DNA from: Reticulitermes speratus
Lineage: Eukaryota; Arthropoda; Insecta; Blattodea; Rhinotermitidae
NCBI GenBank assembly: GCA_021186555.1
Contig: JAJKFL010000031.1
Span: forward strand, 20,614,487-20,678,486
Direction of reading: 5' to 3'
DNA length: 64,000 nt
In this document: one piece after another, positions 35,268-45,519 of the stretch
Position numbering within the stretch: the stretch's first letter is position 1
Layout: the number at the start of each line of letters is the position of its first letter
Notes under the pieces: generated by a model
The model's database searches: none
What the model was told of the DNA's origin: nothing
The model's input: only the letters and a program-made list of their open reading frames with translations
Program-made: the position numbers and the translations under genes

Positions 35268-35951
35268 GATGTCTTGTAATGTTACGGACTGCAGACCTGT
35301 CAGGATGTCTTGTAATGTTACGGACTGCAGACCTGTCAGGATGTCTTGTAATGTTACGGACTGCAGACCTGTCAGGATGTCTTGTAATGTTACGGACTGC
35401 AGACCTGTCAGGATGTCTTGTAATGTTACGGACTGCAGACCTGCCAGGTTGTCTTGTAATGTTACGGACTGCAGACCTGCCAGGTTGTCTTGAAATGTTA
35501 CGGACTGCAGACCTGTCAGGATGTCTTGTAATGTTACGGACTGCAGACCTGCCAGGTTGTCTTGAAATGTTACGGACTGCAGACCTGTCAGGATGTCTTG
35601 TAATGTTACGGACTGCAGACCTGCCAGGTTGTCTTGTAATGTTACGGACTGCAGACCTGTCAGGATGTCTTGTAATGTTACGGACTGCAGACCTGCCAGG
35701 TTGTCTTGTAATGTTACGGACTGCAGACCTGTCAGGATGTCTTGTAATGTTACGGACTGCAGACCTGCCAGGTTGTCTTGTAATGTTACGGACTGCAGAC
35801 CTGTCAGGATGTCTTGTAATGTTACGGACTGCAGACCTGCCAGGTTGTCTTGTAATGTTACGGACTGCAGACCTGCCAGGTTGTCTTGAAATGTTACGGA
35901 CTGCAGACCTGTCAGGATGTCTTGTAATGTTACGGACTGCAGACCTGCCAG
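35268..35951 (+). repeat. 36-bp minisatellite, 19 units, with a 72-bp higher-order pattern
   Basis: The unit is GATGTCTTGTAATGTTACGG followed by ACTGCAGACCTGTCAG. Two linked variants exist: CTGTCAG always followed by GATG, and CTGCCAG followed by GTTG. Units 8-16 alternate, making 72-bp dimers. Units 7, 9 and 18 also have TTGAAATG. The period is divisible by three and lacks stops, so 12-residue repeat frames run on both strands (up to 283 codons, 35157-36008 minus). These have no support as genes. Confidence 0.97.
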
Positions 35952-36243
35952 GTTAAGCAGATCATGTTTCATTCCGATTTGAAAATCAACTGTCTTCGTA
36001 CACCGCACCGAAAGACGCTGGAAGAGAGATTAGTTGTCAGCTTAACGCTACTGCCGCCTTAAACTAGGTACGCATTGGATAGAAGATTGAGTGGTGGTTT
36101 TGAAGCGACGAGAAAGAAAATAAATCTTGACCCTGCGAAGAGCCGAACCCCAACCATCCAGCAGTGTTCATGTAAAATATGCGCGCATGCGCACACGCAG
36201 AAGTATAAAAAATTCGCTGGTCCTGTAAAGTGACGTAAGCCTG

Positions 36244-36440
36244 TGTGCACGCCATGAAGGTGTATGGAGTAGTGAAGTTACAGATCCACGCACTCTCAAC
36301 CGCAGCGGTAGATGGAGTGTGTAGTTAGCTTCATAACCCGGCCGTTTTACCCTGCGGAAAGAGACTGCGGTATCCATTGAGTGGGATGCCAGGTGAGCTC
36401 CAGAGTCGCCCTGGTCGTCTGCGAACGCAGATAAATCTGT
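36244..36440 (-). repeat. tRNA-SINE family C, body fragment
   Basis: CACGCCATGAAGGTGTATGG, ACCGCAGCGGTAGATGG and CCCGGCCGTTTTACCCTGCG keep family order. The head is missing. Confidence 0.65.
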
Positions 36441-36900
36441 TGCCTGTGCTGGGTATGGTACCACGAGTCTACCTTATCGTATGTAATCCAAGACTGAAGT
36501 TTAGATTAAGTCATGTGAGAAGAAAGAAACAGCAGAATAGAAAACGAAAGGACAATATGTTGGTGGTGTTTTGGAACAATTGGGGAAGCAAATCCCGACT
36601 GTCTGGCCCCACCTTGCTTCGTTGGGGTCTCACGAAACTCAAGATAACCTACCCATTCATGGAGTGCATGTATACAAGCCGCATTGTTCGTTTTACAAAG
36701 GGTTGCCACCTACACGTCACATATGCTGTCACCTTCGTCTGACCTTATGACTTCTTCCTATTCTAGCCTCTACCGGAAGGAACAGCGGACGGCCCGCAGT
36801 TCGGAGCCGGCCCGCAAAAGAATTCACTCCGTCCCGCGACGTTGTACGGATGTTATTAATACAGTAACACGTTCTCTGTTGATTCTCACTTTTCAGTGCG
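36441..36900. other. Unrecognised sequence
   Basis: The 121-codon frame at 36377-36742 partly overlaps the SINE. No coding evidence. Confidence 0.5.
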
Positions 36901-36904
36901 TTAT

Positions 36905-37165
36905 GGGAGCCGGGATAGCTCAGGAGGTCTAGCGACTAGTCTACGAGCTGCGGGAGGGCAAGAGGTTTTTTCTTTTCCAAAACGTCCAGAGCGGCTCTGG
37001 GGCCTACTCAGCCTCCTATTCAATGGATATTCGGATTCTTTGTTGGGCGTAAAGCGGCCGGAGCGTGAAGTTAACCACCTCCATCTAGTGCCAAGGTTAA
37101 GAATGAATGGAGCTCGAGCTCTGTTTCCCCTGTTTGCCTTAATGGCGTAGACATGGACAACTTTA
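36905..37165 (+). mobile_element. tRNA-SINE family C, near full length
   Basis: The head starts GGGATAGCTCAGGAGGTCTA (A box), but the box B region is lost. Then AAAACGTCCAGAGCGGCTCT, CTCAGCCTCCTATTCAATGG, TAAAGCGGCCGGAGCGTGAAG, CACCTCCATCTAGTGCC and a 3' end at GGCGTAGACATGGACAA. Confidence 0.75.
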
Positions 37166-37191
37166 CCTCTTTTTCATACACAATATAATAT

Positions 37192-37379
37192 TTTTCCCCC
37201 CCCAGTGGCTCGACAGCCCCTTGGGGGCCTAGGCCGCCTCATTTTTCGAGGCTTCACGATCACACACGTTAGACACACCACGTTCGGTAGGACTCCTCTG
37301 GACGAGGGACCAGCCCGTCGCAGAGACCTCTACCTGACAACACACAACACTCACAACAGACAGACATCCATGCCCCCGG

Positions 37380-37412
<33 letters not shown>

Positions 37413-37609
37413 GCCTGTCCGGGGTTTTTACCCTTTGATCCATTTTTGTACTGTTTAAATACTTTCGTCCTTCATGTCACTTTACGTTCCATATTACCGT
37501 CCTTACGACAAACACAACACAAACATCCATGCCCCCGGTGGGATTCGAACCCACAATCCCAGTAAGCGAGCGGCCGCAGACCCACGCCTTAGACCGCGGG
37601 GCCACTGGG
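37192..37609 (-). mobile_element. tRNA-SINE family A, long composite form, with target-site duplication
   Basis: Perfect 16-bp target repeat ATACACAATATAATAT (37176-37191 and 37610-37625). The head is at the right end with box B GGTTCGAATCCC. The composite junctions are explicit: ACATCCATGCCCCCGGTGGGA at 37364-37384 and 37523-37543 flank a segment that begins with about 28 T and GCCTGTCCGGGG. The long homopolymer and clean target repeat suggest a recent insertion. Confidence 0.93.
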
Positions 37610-37625
37610 ATACACAATATAATAT

Positions 37626-38424
37626 AGATAGACCTTGTTGTGTATAGTCGCAAGGAAACCGATTATTTTCGGAGTGCAAGTTGTGGTTCCTTGTACACAT
37701 ACTAATCATTGCAATTTACTGCATTTTCAACTGAATACCAGCACGTCGACTGGTGATCGCTGTGTGTTAGATATCATTGTGAGACCATCGTTCAGATGTT
37801 ACGATATTGCGACGTATTGATTCAAAACAATGTAATTTGTATGTGTTTTATAAACGCCTATCATTGTACTGTGTTCAGTCAACGCAAATTGCTGCTTGTA
37901 ACTATTCCAGCACTTTTTGACGCGAATTTTTCCATCCAGCGGGTGGCCCCACTCCGCCCCCGAGTAAAAATAAGTTAATTGCCTGTCTCTGCTCTAACGT
38001 CGCGTCTTGGTCACAATCAGGTTGAACACAAAATGTGACCGTTCCTTGTGGCTGTCGTGCAATCACGAGGGAGGACGACCTGCTGGTGGTCTATGACGGA
38101 GGGACTGGTCCTTTGACGTACTCAGCGGTACTCGATTTAAAAACGTTATGTGCTTCTGTTAAGTGTGTGTTTTATGGTGAATAATTCGAAAGTGATAACA
38201 GAAGTTCCTTTTCAGTTTTTTCTAATGTTGCGAAAGGTAAATGTACTCAGACTGTGTTACATCGTAACAGAAAATTTGTGCTGTAGTCAAAACGTTGTGT
38301 GAGGTCTGTAATAACATAATTAATAAAACGAGTGTTTACTTCCTTCGCCCTAAAAATTCAAAGTAATATAGCCGTTAGTCCCTCTGTATATTGCAACGTT
38401 TTGTATTGCCGTTCACCCTATAAG
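37626..38424. other. Unrecognised sequence
   Basis: Nothing assigned. Confidence 0.5.
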
Positions 38425-38655
38425 AGGCCATGAAGATCCAGAGGTTGAGTAGAGGTATAGCTCTACTTCTTCTTTAATCTCGGGGCTAGATGGGGAAGGG
38501 TGGTCAATGCTACACTCCGGCAGCTCTACCCCTGGGGAAGAGACCCGGTACCCATTTTATGACAGGTGAGGTGGGTCCCAGGGCCGATCTGGACGGGTGC
38601 GGAAGATATCGCCACCACCGGGAATCGATCCCCTAACCGGCCAGCTCGTATCGAG
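38425..38655 (-). mobile_element. tRNA-SINE family C copy
   Basis: GAGGCCATGAAGATCCAGAG, CTCGGGGCTAGATGGGG and GAGACCCGGTACCCATTTTA are present, with a degraded box B (CGGGAATCGATCCCC on plus). The 5'-most part of the head is missing. Confidence 0.75.
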
Positions 38656-39523
38656 TCACTATAACTACTATTTGTAATGCTGTTAGCAAATATTCAGGTT
38701 TTTTTATGCACTCAATCTGTTTGCTACAAAAGAGCGTTTTTTTCGTCACCCGGGAAGAAAATACAATTAATTAGAGCACTCGAGTTGCCAATAATTGGGC
38801 TAAATAATCTGTTGTGCCATGAATTAGTTAACCAACATTTCATATGCTACTGTGAGATAATGGTTGATAAACAGCATTGTATGATGATGAGAAATAAGGA
38901 TGTCCGTGCGTGCACGATTTAGGCCTGTCCGAAATCATTTCCGATATAACAGATGAAACAAGCAACAAGGCAATGGAACATCACATGAACGTGCTGCTCA
39001 TTTTAAGCCTTGAGTCGTGCTTTTCCACCACCTTGTTCCATTATGTAGCTTCAGCAGCAGAAAGCTGGCGATATCCATTCTTCTCCTGACACCTGCTGTC
39101 CATACTCCCATCCTCCCGAATGCAACGTGTTTACAAAACAATGTTATTTTTTTTTCCTTCTCCCACTACAACCCTCAGACTCCATTCACTCATTCTTAGT
39201 CCCATGTGGATTCCAGCAGAAGAATTCTTTTCGGGCACAGTGTTTGTAAATCCTGTTTTAAGGTGTTTCGAAATATAGTTCACCGTCTTCGTGAAAGTGC
39301 TGCCACCAAGTGACGTAGGCTATCGACTATCGCTAATATGTTGTACTAATTTATATTGTTGTAGAGTCTCTATACAGCATGGCCTCGCGTCCGACATTGG
39401 CAATATGTTTCATGTGCTGAACGCATTGCTTTGAAGTGCCGCCCTTGGGATCGAAGCTGGTATTTCTCGCAGTAGTTTAGTTCTCCTTCATATCGATCCG
39501 TTAAATACACTTTACATGAAGGC
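38656..39523. other. Unrecognised sequence
   Basis: No feature assigned. Confidence 0.5.
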
Positions 39524-39778
39524 AGTAACTAACTAACTAACTAACTAACTAACTCACTCCATGGAGCAGAGTCCTTCTTAAGAAGCTAACAGGCTGTCAG
39601 CTCGTCAAGAAAAACCTCGCATTTTATGAAACCCGATGTTTCATTGCCGCAGTCACAAGATCCCGCCACCTGTCCCTATCCTGAGCCAAATCAATCCAGT
39701 CCACGCCCCCTCACTCTTCTTGAAGATCCATTTTAACATTATCCTCCCATCTAAGTCTTGGTCTTCCAAATGGTCTTC
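39524..39778 (-). mobile_element. 5'-truncated LINE copy with (AACT)n tail
   Basis: The tail array AACTAACTAACT is at about 39527-39553. Then come CTCCATGGAGCAGAGTCC, CGCATTTTATGAAACCCGA and CAATCCAGTCCACGCCCCC, ending near CCATTTTAACATTATCCTCC and CTTGGTCTTCC. Coding capacity is lost. Confidence 0.82.
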
Positions 39779-39952
39779 AGTATCGGACTTTATAAACATT
39801 TTGAACAACGGCTCGACGTGCAAGATATTGGCACGTAGAATGCAGTATAGATAGCCTTAACATTTGAAGTTTGGTACCAGCCGCCGTTTCGGTGGAGGTA
39901 ATGCGCCTGAGGCCTGAACGTTGTGTAATGCCGAGTTGAAGAATGTGTAGAA

Positions 39953-40116
39953 CGGAAGTACACAAATTTCCGAAAAATCTAGGAACCAACTCAAATGTAT
40001 AGGCTGCAAAGGGGTGACATGAAGCAAGTTTCTTACCGAGGGCCCACAAAGACTAGGCGCCAACGTACAAACTTAGTCGCGCTGGCGAACTGACGCCCCG
40101 GACTTATGTACAACTA
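39953..40116. mobile_element. hAT-type MITE (29748 family), eroded ends
   Basis: The interior matches 29748-29912: CACAAATTTCCGAAAAATC, GACATGAAGCAAGTTTC and CACAAAGACTAGGCGCC. Flanking octamers GTGTAGAA (39945-39952) and GTGTAGAG (40117-40124). The terminal CAGGGGTG is degraded. Confidence 0.75.
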
Positions 40117-40133
40117 GTGTAGAGCGATGCCTT

Positions 40134-40178
40134 TCCTCCCTCCGTGTGCCTTCATGGTGTGCCCAGGGACAACTTAGC
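40134..40178 (+). repeat. 3' tip of tRNA-SINE family C
   Basis: GTGTGCCTTCATGGTGTGCC followed by CAGGGACAACTTAGC. Confidence 0.5.
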
Positions 40179-40654
40179 TATGTCTTTCTTATTTAAAATG
40201 CTTTTATATTCGTTGAATATATAAGGGACTAGGCCTGAGGTTGAACAAATCATGACACATTGCACTGTGGCTAGATTTTCAACACCACGCTGTAAAGTTG
40301 CAGCTTTCTGGGATACGACACCGAGTAGATTGGAATCTTCATCTCGCGTCATGTATATATCTCAGAATCTTGTGTTTAAGTGTGTTTAGAATTAGTAACA
40401 AATCGCATATTTTATCCTCAGATTTTCATTTAGTGACGCTACGAAATTGCGTAAGTAAATATGATGGCACTCAGTGTCGCACGTGAGCTTCCGAGTGCAC
40501 GAAGTTAGTGCTGCTGTCACTTTTCTGTACAATACAAAATTAACTAAAATAACGTAATTTTTGTGACTTCCTCTGCACTTTCTTTGCTCTTCTTCTGTAG
40601 TTACAAATTCTGACTTTCTCACCAGGTAAATATAAAAAGGTAACTTTGTTCGTG
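40179..40654. other. Unrecognised sequence
   Basis: Nothing assigned. Confidence 0.5.
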
Positions 40655-40890
40655 TCCACGCCATGAAGGCATATGGGAAGGGTAGTTCTATAGCTCCCCT
40701 TATTCTTAGTCTCGGCAGTAGATGGAAGTTAGTGATCAACTTCACGCCCCGACCGCTTTACCTTCCTGGAGGGATTCCCTTTACCCATTGAATAAGAGGC
40801 CGGATGGGCCTCCAGAACCTGTCTGGACTTTTTGGAGAAGAGTAACTTTTTTGCCTCTGCCGGGATTCAATCGCCTATCCCACCAGGCAT
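40655..40890 (-). mobile_element. tRNA-SINE family C copy
   Basis: CACGCCATGAAGGCATATGG, TTAGTCTCGGCAGTAGATGG, CCGACCGCTTTACCTTCCTG and GGGATTCAATCGCC (altered box B) occur in family order. The outer head is missing. Confidence 0.75.
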
Positions 40891-42267
40891 ATTGATATTC
40901 GATCAGTGTTCATATTAAAACACCACAATATAAAATGATTTATTGCGGTCTGTTTTATGATTTGTGGTGTTTTGAAAATGGCTGAACTGCCCTGGATGTT
41001 GGCTAGCTTCTTGTTGCCACTTTCAGTAAGGCAACTGAACAGCTAAAGGCCTATTACACTCAGAATCATATTAGGCGCTTTCACAAAGCAATTACTAAAA
41101 GCGACTCTTAGCTTCGTCATGTCCGTCCGTCTGTCTGTCCGCGTGGTAAACCTCAGCTCCCACCTGAAATATTTTTGTTAAATTCTGCATTGGAGGTTTG
41201 CACTCAAATTTGTCGACACATTCCAGTACTGGTTGACATTATATGCAAGTAGTAGACATTTTACATGAAGATCGACATACATAGATGACTACTTTGGGTA
41301 CCAACACTATCATTGTTTCATTATCCAGATTACTAGTCTTCGTATGGTCACTATTGTTACATTTATTACCAACATTAACGTTCCAAAATATACCTACGTG
41401 TTGTGTCCTCTTTTATTTTACTATCGATGCTAAGTTTGTCCTTATGTTGGTATTCCCCTTTTGTCTAATCATTTCTGTTGTCTTTCGTCCCTGGCATTAC
41501 GTGGGCATGCCTTACTGCCGTACCCTGAAAAAGGTTTAACAAACAAGTTTGTCGCCTGCAATTTAAAATATGCCTACGTCTATCTTTATATTATTGCTGT
41601 GTGCGCCATACATAGGATCTTAAATTGTATTATATTTTTCTAATCGCGAATTTGGCGCTGTAGGACGTATGACATAGTTGTGAGCTGTGTGGAATTTACG
41701 CCAACCGCTTCACTGTGCTGACGTAAGGCCCGCAAAGAAAAATAACTCTCTGGACTTAGTACCTGCTTTAAGAAGTGTTATAAAGTTGTGGCCAAGTCAT
41801 TGACAGCATAGTGTGAGCAGAGAATACGGAGACACAAAGCACGCCATTTCTTCGTTTTGTAGGAAGTATCTTTTGTTCCGTAAATGCACTACTCTGTTAC
41901 ATATTGGAGGAAGTTATGCTTTGAATACGTAGGGGCACATTTATAAAAGGCTAATGTGACATTTATTCCGTAAGAGCTTCAACAGGAGTGTGCCACTTAA
42001 GCAAGTGGTCTTAAGCGCTAACAACTGTGCCAAATCCTATGTCACGCATATTGCTCTTTTCTTTATGTTTGAACACAGTGAAGACCTTGCCCAGTACAAC
42101 AGTCCTGCTCCATGCCTTTCTTTTGTCAGGGTTTACGTGGGAAGAATTCTTCAGCAGACGAGAATTCGTCGTGAAGGAAATTATGCTACATGGTGTGCCG
42201 GTTTGCGCATTTTGTGTGTAGAAGGCAGAAGTGATGTTGCGAAAGGTGGTGTGTCTTGTACAATACA
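40891..42267. other. Unrecognised sequence
   Basis: No repeat recognised. Frames of 84-95 codons (41285-41539, 41990-42277) are unassigned. Confidence 0.5.
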
Positions 42268-42312
42268 GGTGGTGTAAATATAGGTGTTGTAAATATAGGT
42301 GTTGTAAATATA
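42268..42312 (+). repeat. 15-bp tandem repeat, 3 units
   Basis: GGTGTTGTAAATATA three times; the first unit has GGTGGTG. Confidence 0.9.
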
Positions 42313-42945
42313 GGTGCGAAATTCAACGTCTTGATGGGCAACTCTGAAGGGAAAGCACCACATGAGAGACATCGGCATAGAGGGAATTATGCTATTAAAC
42401 TGGGTCTTTGATAAAAAGTGTATATGCGTGTGCGGGGGGGGGGGCTAAGGCCGAAAGCGTCAAGACGGGGTCTAAGGGCATTCTTTCTCAACTCACTATA
42501 AACTATTACTGATACGGACCTTCCGTTCTGTAGAGGCCATTGTCGATAACTACGGAATCTGTTCATTTGCTCTCAGAACAGAAAAGCGACAACAAGAGTT
42601 CGCACTGTACGGTCTATTAGACACTGGCGTTCCTCGGCAGAGACCCTTGTGTTCAAAACGAGGGGAATCCGTCGGGGTTTGTGGTGGATGAAATGGAATT
42701 TGAATGGGTTTATCTCCTAATGTATCGATTGCCCTTATCAATCAACATTCCGTTGACTGTCCGCATGCATCATTTACGACCCTTGGGGATGCCACATGCT
42801 TGGCTGTGCAACATAACCTTAGCGCTGAGGTGAAATCGTGTAAGCAATTACAGGAAATTGTTAAGACAAATGGACCGTCTGGGGCAAGCAGAATAAGCAC
42901 TGCTAAATTTATTTTGTCAATATAGGCAGGGACAAGGGATTCTTC
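42313..42945. other. Unrecognised sequence with a G-run
   Basis: A run of 11 G lies near 42434-42444. Nothing else assigned. Confidence 0.5.
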
Positions 42946-43000
42946 TCTTGAGCTTTTCGCTCTTCTGGAATGTTACGCAGGGTTGAGTGGGAGTCAATGA
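42946..43000 (-). repeat. Terminal fragment of the family 2 retroelement module
   Basis: TTTTCGCTCTTCTGGAATGT and TACGCAGGGTTGAGTGG match the outer end of the 9326 and 10800 arms. Confidence 0.5.
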
Positions 43001-43017
43001 TGAATTCTTGAACTGCC

Positions 43018-43455
43018 TGACCCATTTCCTCTTCTCCGAAACGTCCAGACCAGCTCTGGATCCCGAACAACCTCCTATTACTCCTTTTACTTTTACTCAG
43101 TAGATGAATTTTTGTATGTATAAAGATGGTTCATAGTGAGGTATGTAACACGTTTATAGTGTTTTAGTTTATAGTGTTCAAATGTAAAATTCTATAGTCT
43201 GTATAGCTGTATATTTGTATATTATGACTTATTGCACATCCAGTTGTCACTTCGACAGACTTATGGATCTATGGAATGTATGCATATATGTATATTCAAT
43301 GGGTACCGTGGTCCTTGCCCGAGGGTAAAGCGGCCGAGGCGCGAAGTTTATCTCTCACCTCCATCTAATGCTGAGTTCAAGAATGAGTGAAGCTATACCT
43401 CCACATCCCTATATTCCTTCTTGGCGTGGAGAGAGAAAACTGTACCTTTTTACCA
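43018..43455 (+). mobile_element. tRNA-SINE family C interrupted by an insertion of about 215 bp
   Basis: CCGAAACGTCCAGACCAGCT and CCTCCTATTA (to 43078) continue, after a foreign segment, at TTCAATGGGTACCGTGG (43294) through AAAGCGGCCGAGGCGCGAAG to the 3' end near 43455. In intact copies the two parts are contiguous. Confidence 0.7.
43079..43293. mobile_element. Unidentified insert inside a SINE
   Basis: About 215 bp, AT-rich, with GTTTATAGTGTT repeated twice (about 43152-43181). I see no clear inverted ends. It must be younger than the host SINE. Confidence 0.45.
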
Positions 43456-43779
43456 CAGCCAGCACGTCTGTGATTATAAGAACGTAGTTGTTATACCATT
43501 ATCTTGTAACATTGAATGAAAACAGCTGGGTTGGCTCTCGTCTATCTAATGAACTTCTACATTACAGGTCTGAATTCGTGTATGTTCTGCCTTTCCTGCT
43601 TAGGAGAGACAAATTACTGTGTTTGTTTAGTAACGCGAGATTTGGAGTTCTGACAGAGGCGTTGCGAAGGTCAAGTCAGCTTGAATGTGACGCCGTGTCG
43701 ACTGGTGAATAATTAGCTGACGTTTGGAAGTTTGGTAGTGCATTGATCTTGATCAAGCAGTCCAAGTCACTCTTTTTTG
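43456..43779. other. Unrecognised sequence
   Basis: A 74-codon frame (43488-43712) has no recognised similarity. Confidence 0.5.
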
Positions 43780-43857
43780 CACTCTAATTTTTCGAAACGT
43801 CCGTAATTGTGTACCAGTCGAAACGGCGTAATATGCAAAGAGACTGGAATAATTTTT
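43780..43857 (+). repeat. Family 2 terminus abutting a minisatellite
   Basis: TTTTTCGAAACGTCCGTAAT and CGAAACGGCGTAATATGC follow family 2 order. The 72-bp array begins immediately afterwards. Confidence 0.45.
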
Positions 43858-44361
43858 CTTAGTGATGTTTAAGTAGGCGTCTGTCAGAACTGTCACAGGA
43901 CGGTAGAGACATGATCAGTGTAGCACATACTTAGTGATGTTTAAGTAGGCGTCTGTCAGAACTGTCACAGGACGGTAGAGACATGATCAGTGTAGCACAT
44001 ACTTAGTGATGTTTAAGTAGGCGTCTGTCAGAACTGTCACAGGACGGTAGAGACATGATCAGTGTAGCACATACTTAGTGATGTTTAAGTAGGCGTCTGT
44101 CAGAACTGTCACAGGACGGTAGAGACATGATCAGTGTAGCACATACTTAGTGATGTTTAAGTAGGCGTCTGTCAGAACTGTCACAGGACGGTAGAGACAT
44201 GATCAGTGTAGCACATACTTAGTGATGTTTAAGTAGGCGTCTGTCAGAACTGTCACAGGACGGTAGAGACATGATCAGTGTAGCACATACTTAGTGATGT
44301 TTAAGTAGGCGTCTGTCAGAACTGTCACAGGACGGTAGAGACATGATCAGTGTAGCACATA
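43858..44361 (+). repeat. 72-bp minisatellite, 7 identical units
   Basis: Units begin CTTAGTGATGTTTAAGTAGG at 43858, 43930, 44002, 44074, 44146, 44218 and 44290. I see no differences between units, which implies very recent amplification or homogenisation. No hammerhead core is present on either strand of the unit. Confidence 0.97.
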
Positions 44362-44749
44362 CTCGAAACTGAAGATTGCCAACATGAAGCGGTACAGAAA
44401 ATGCCGAAATTTCTGTTTTGTGATACGTTGTGTAGGAACGTAACTGAAACATTACATTATCTCCACATAAATCCGGAAGATGTAAAATGTCTTTAATTTT
44501 TGGATATTATGAATTTTATTTAACTGAACACAAAACATAAATATGTAATATAAACTGCCTGTTTATCGTTTTGTACGTGAAAGAAATAACTCTCTGGTAG
44601 TAGATCCCGAATGTTCGACGATGCTGATATCAAAGTTGGACACATAATACGATTCTGAACCGCTTTCATTCACCACACGTCCGCATGACGTAACTCTACA
44701 CGGTTTGTTTTATTCGCAACACTCAGACTAACAAACTGCAGAATATTGT
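44362..44749. other. Unrecognised AT-rich sequence
   Basis: Nothing assigned. Confidence 0.5.
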
Positions 44750-44758
44750 TTCTTAGAT

Positions 44759-45060
44759 ATTCAGTTTTTGAACCAACGAATGCACTTTTTTATTTTCGTA
44801 TTTCTGTTCAATTCACCCTACATATGTTTCGGCCGTAACCCGGCCATCATCAGGGGTACACTGATAAGTTCACTTCACTGTTCACTGATCCATTTGGTAT
44901 TATCACAGAACTGTTACGCTGTTTAAGGATATTATTTACATTGACAGTCACAATATATGTAGGCTGAATTGAACAGAAATACGAAAATAAAGAAGTGCAT
45001 TTGTTGGTTCAAAAACTGAATATTAATGTCAAGATGCACGGTGAACACAACGTGAGATGA
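44759..45060. mobile_element. Inverted-repeat Penelope-like element (E3, family 1)
   Basis: The left arm (about 44759-44826) and right arm (about 44951-45024) are inverted copies with CCAACGAATGCAC-type ends. A tail of about 36 nt (45025-45060) with GATGCACGGTGAAC is on the right. Perfect 9-bp target repeat TTCTTAGAT (44750-44758 and 45061-45069). Only the left arm keeps the full hammerhead-like motif; the right arm stops at ATATATGTAGGC, before stem II. Confidence 0.75.
44814..44857 (-). ncRNA. Hammerhead-like motif
   Basis: Minus strand: stem I ACCC/GGGT, CTGATGA, extra T, stem II GGCCG/CGGCC, GAAA, palindrome ACATATGT, A. All core elements are present. Confidence 0.62.
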
Positions 45061-45184
45061 TTCTTAGATGTTTATATTATAACACATTAACTGTTATATA
45101 AAATATTTTGTGTAATATTTTATGTGATATATAAGTTTATTTATACCAACTACTGCACACCATTTACATATGTTCATTCTATAT

Positions 45185-45229
45185 ACTCCTACATGTTTCG
45201 GCTTACATTCTGAGCCATCATCGGGAGTC
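45185..45229 (-). ncRNA. Hammerhead-like motif with a core mutation
   Basis: Stem I (ACTCC/GGAGT), stem II and GAAAC ATGTA are intact, but box I reads CCGATGA, an invariant T changed to C. Predicted inactive. Confidence 0.5.
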
Positions 45230-45443
45230 CTGTTCTATAGACTTACGCAGCATGCAGCTTGTTGAACCATATTGCTGCGTCTGTCTTTAATAGTTTCTTT
45301 TTGGTGTTTGTGAAACTGTATATAGTTTTTGCCTGTTGGGCATTTATATACTTAATATTATACATATTCGGTGTAGTTGTTTTGCATATGTATGTTTATT
45401 TATACCAACTACTGTACACCAATTACATATATTCATGCTATAT

Positions 45444-45488
45444 ACTCCTAATGTTTCGGCTGACATTCTCAGCCATCATCAGGAAGTC
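45444..45488 (-). ncRNA. Hammerhead-like motif with damaged stem III
   Basis: Box I CTGATGA and a 6-bp stem II (GGCTGA/TCAGCC) are intact. ACATGTA has become ACATTA by loss of one base, which breaks the palindrome. Confidence 0.5.
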
Positions 45489-45519
45489 CTCTTCTATAGA
45501 CTTACGCAGCGTGCAGCTT

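Larger units (their letters stand above)
45135..45519 (-). mobile_element. Direct pair of Penelope-like terminal repeats, family 1
   Basis: Two 126-bp copies in the same orientation (45135-45260 and 45394-45519), about 133 bp apart, both run from GTTTATTTATACCAACTACT through the hammerhead-like motif to CTATAGACTTACGCAGC. Direct (tandem) pseudo-LTRs are one of the known Penelope-like arrangements. The spacer has no reverse transcriptase. Confidence 0.72.

Noticed and set aside
35157-36008. Long open frames (283 and 232 codons) with 12-residue repeats on both strands
   Set aside because: They are produced by a 36-bp minisatellite whose unit has no stop in these frames. Both strands are open at once, and there is no gene context.
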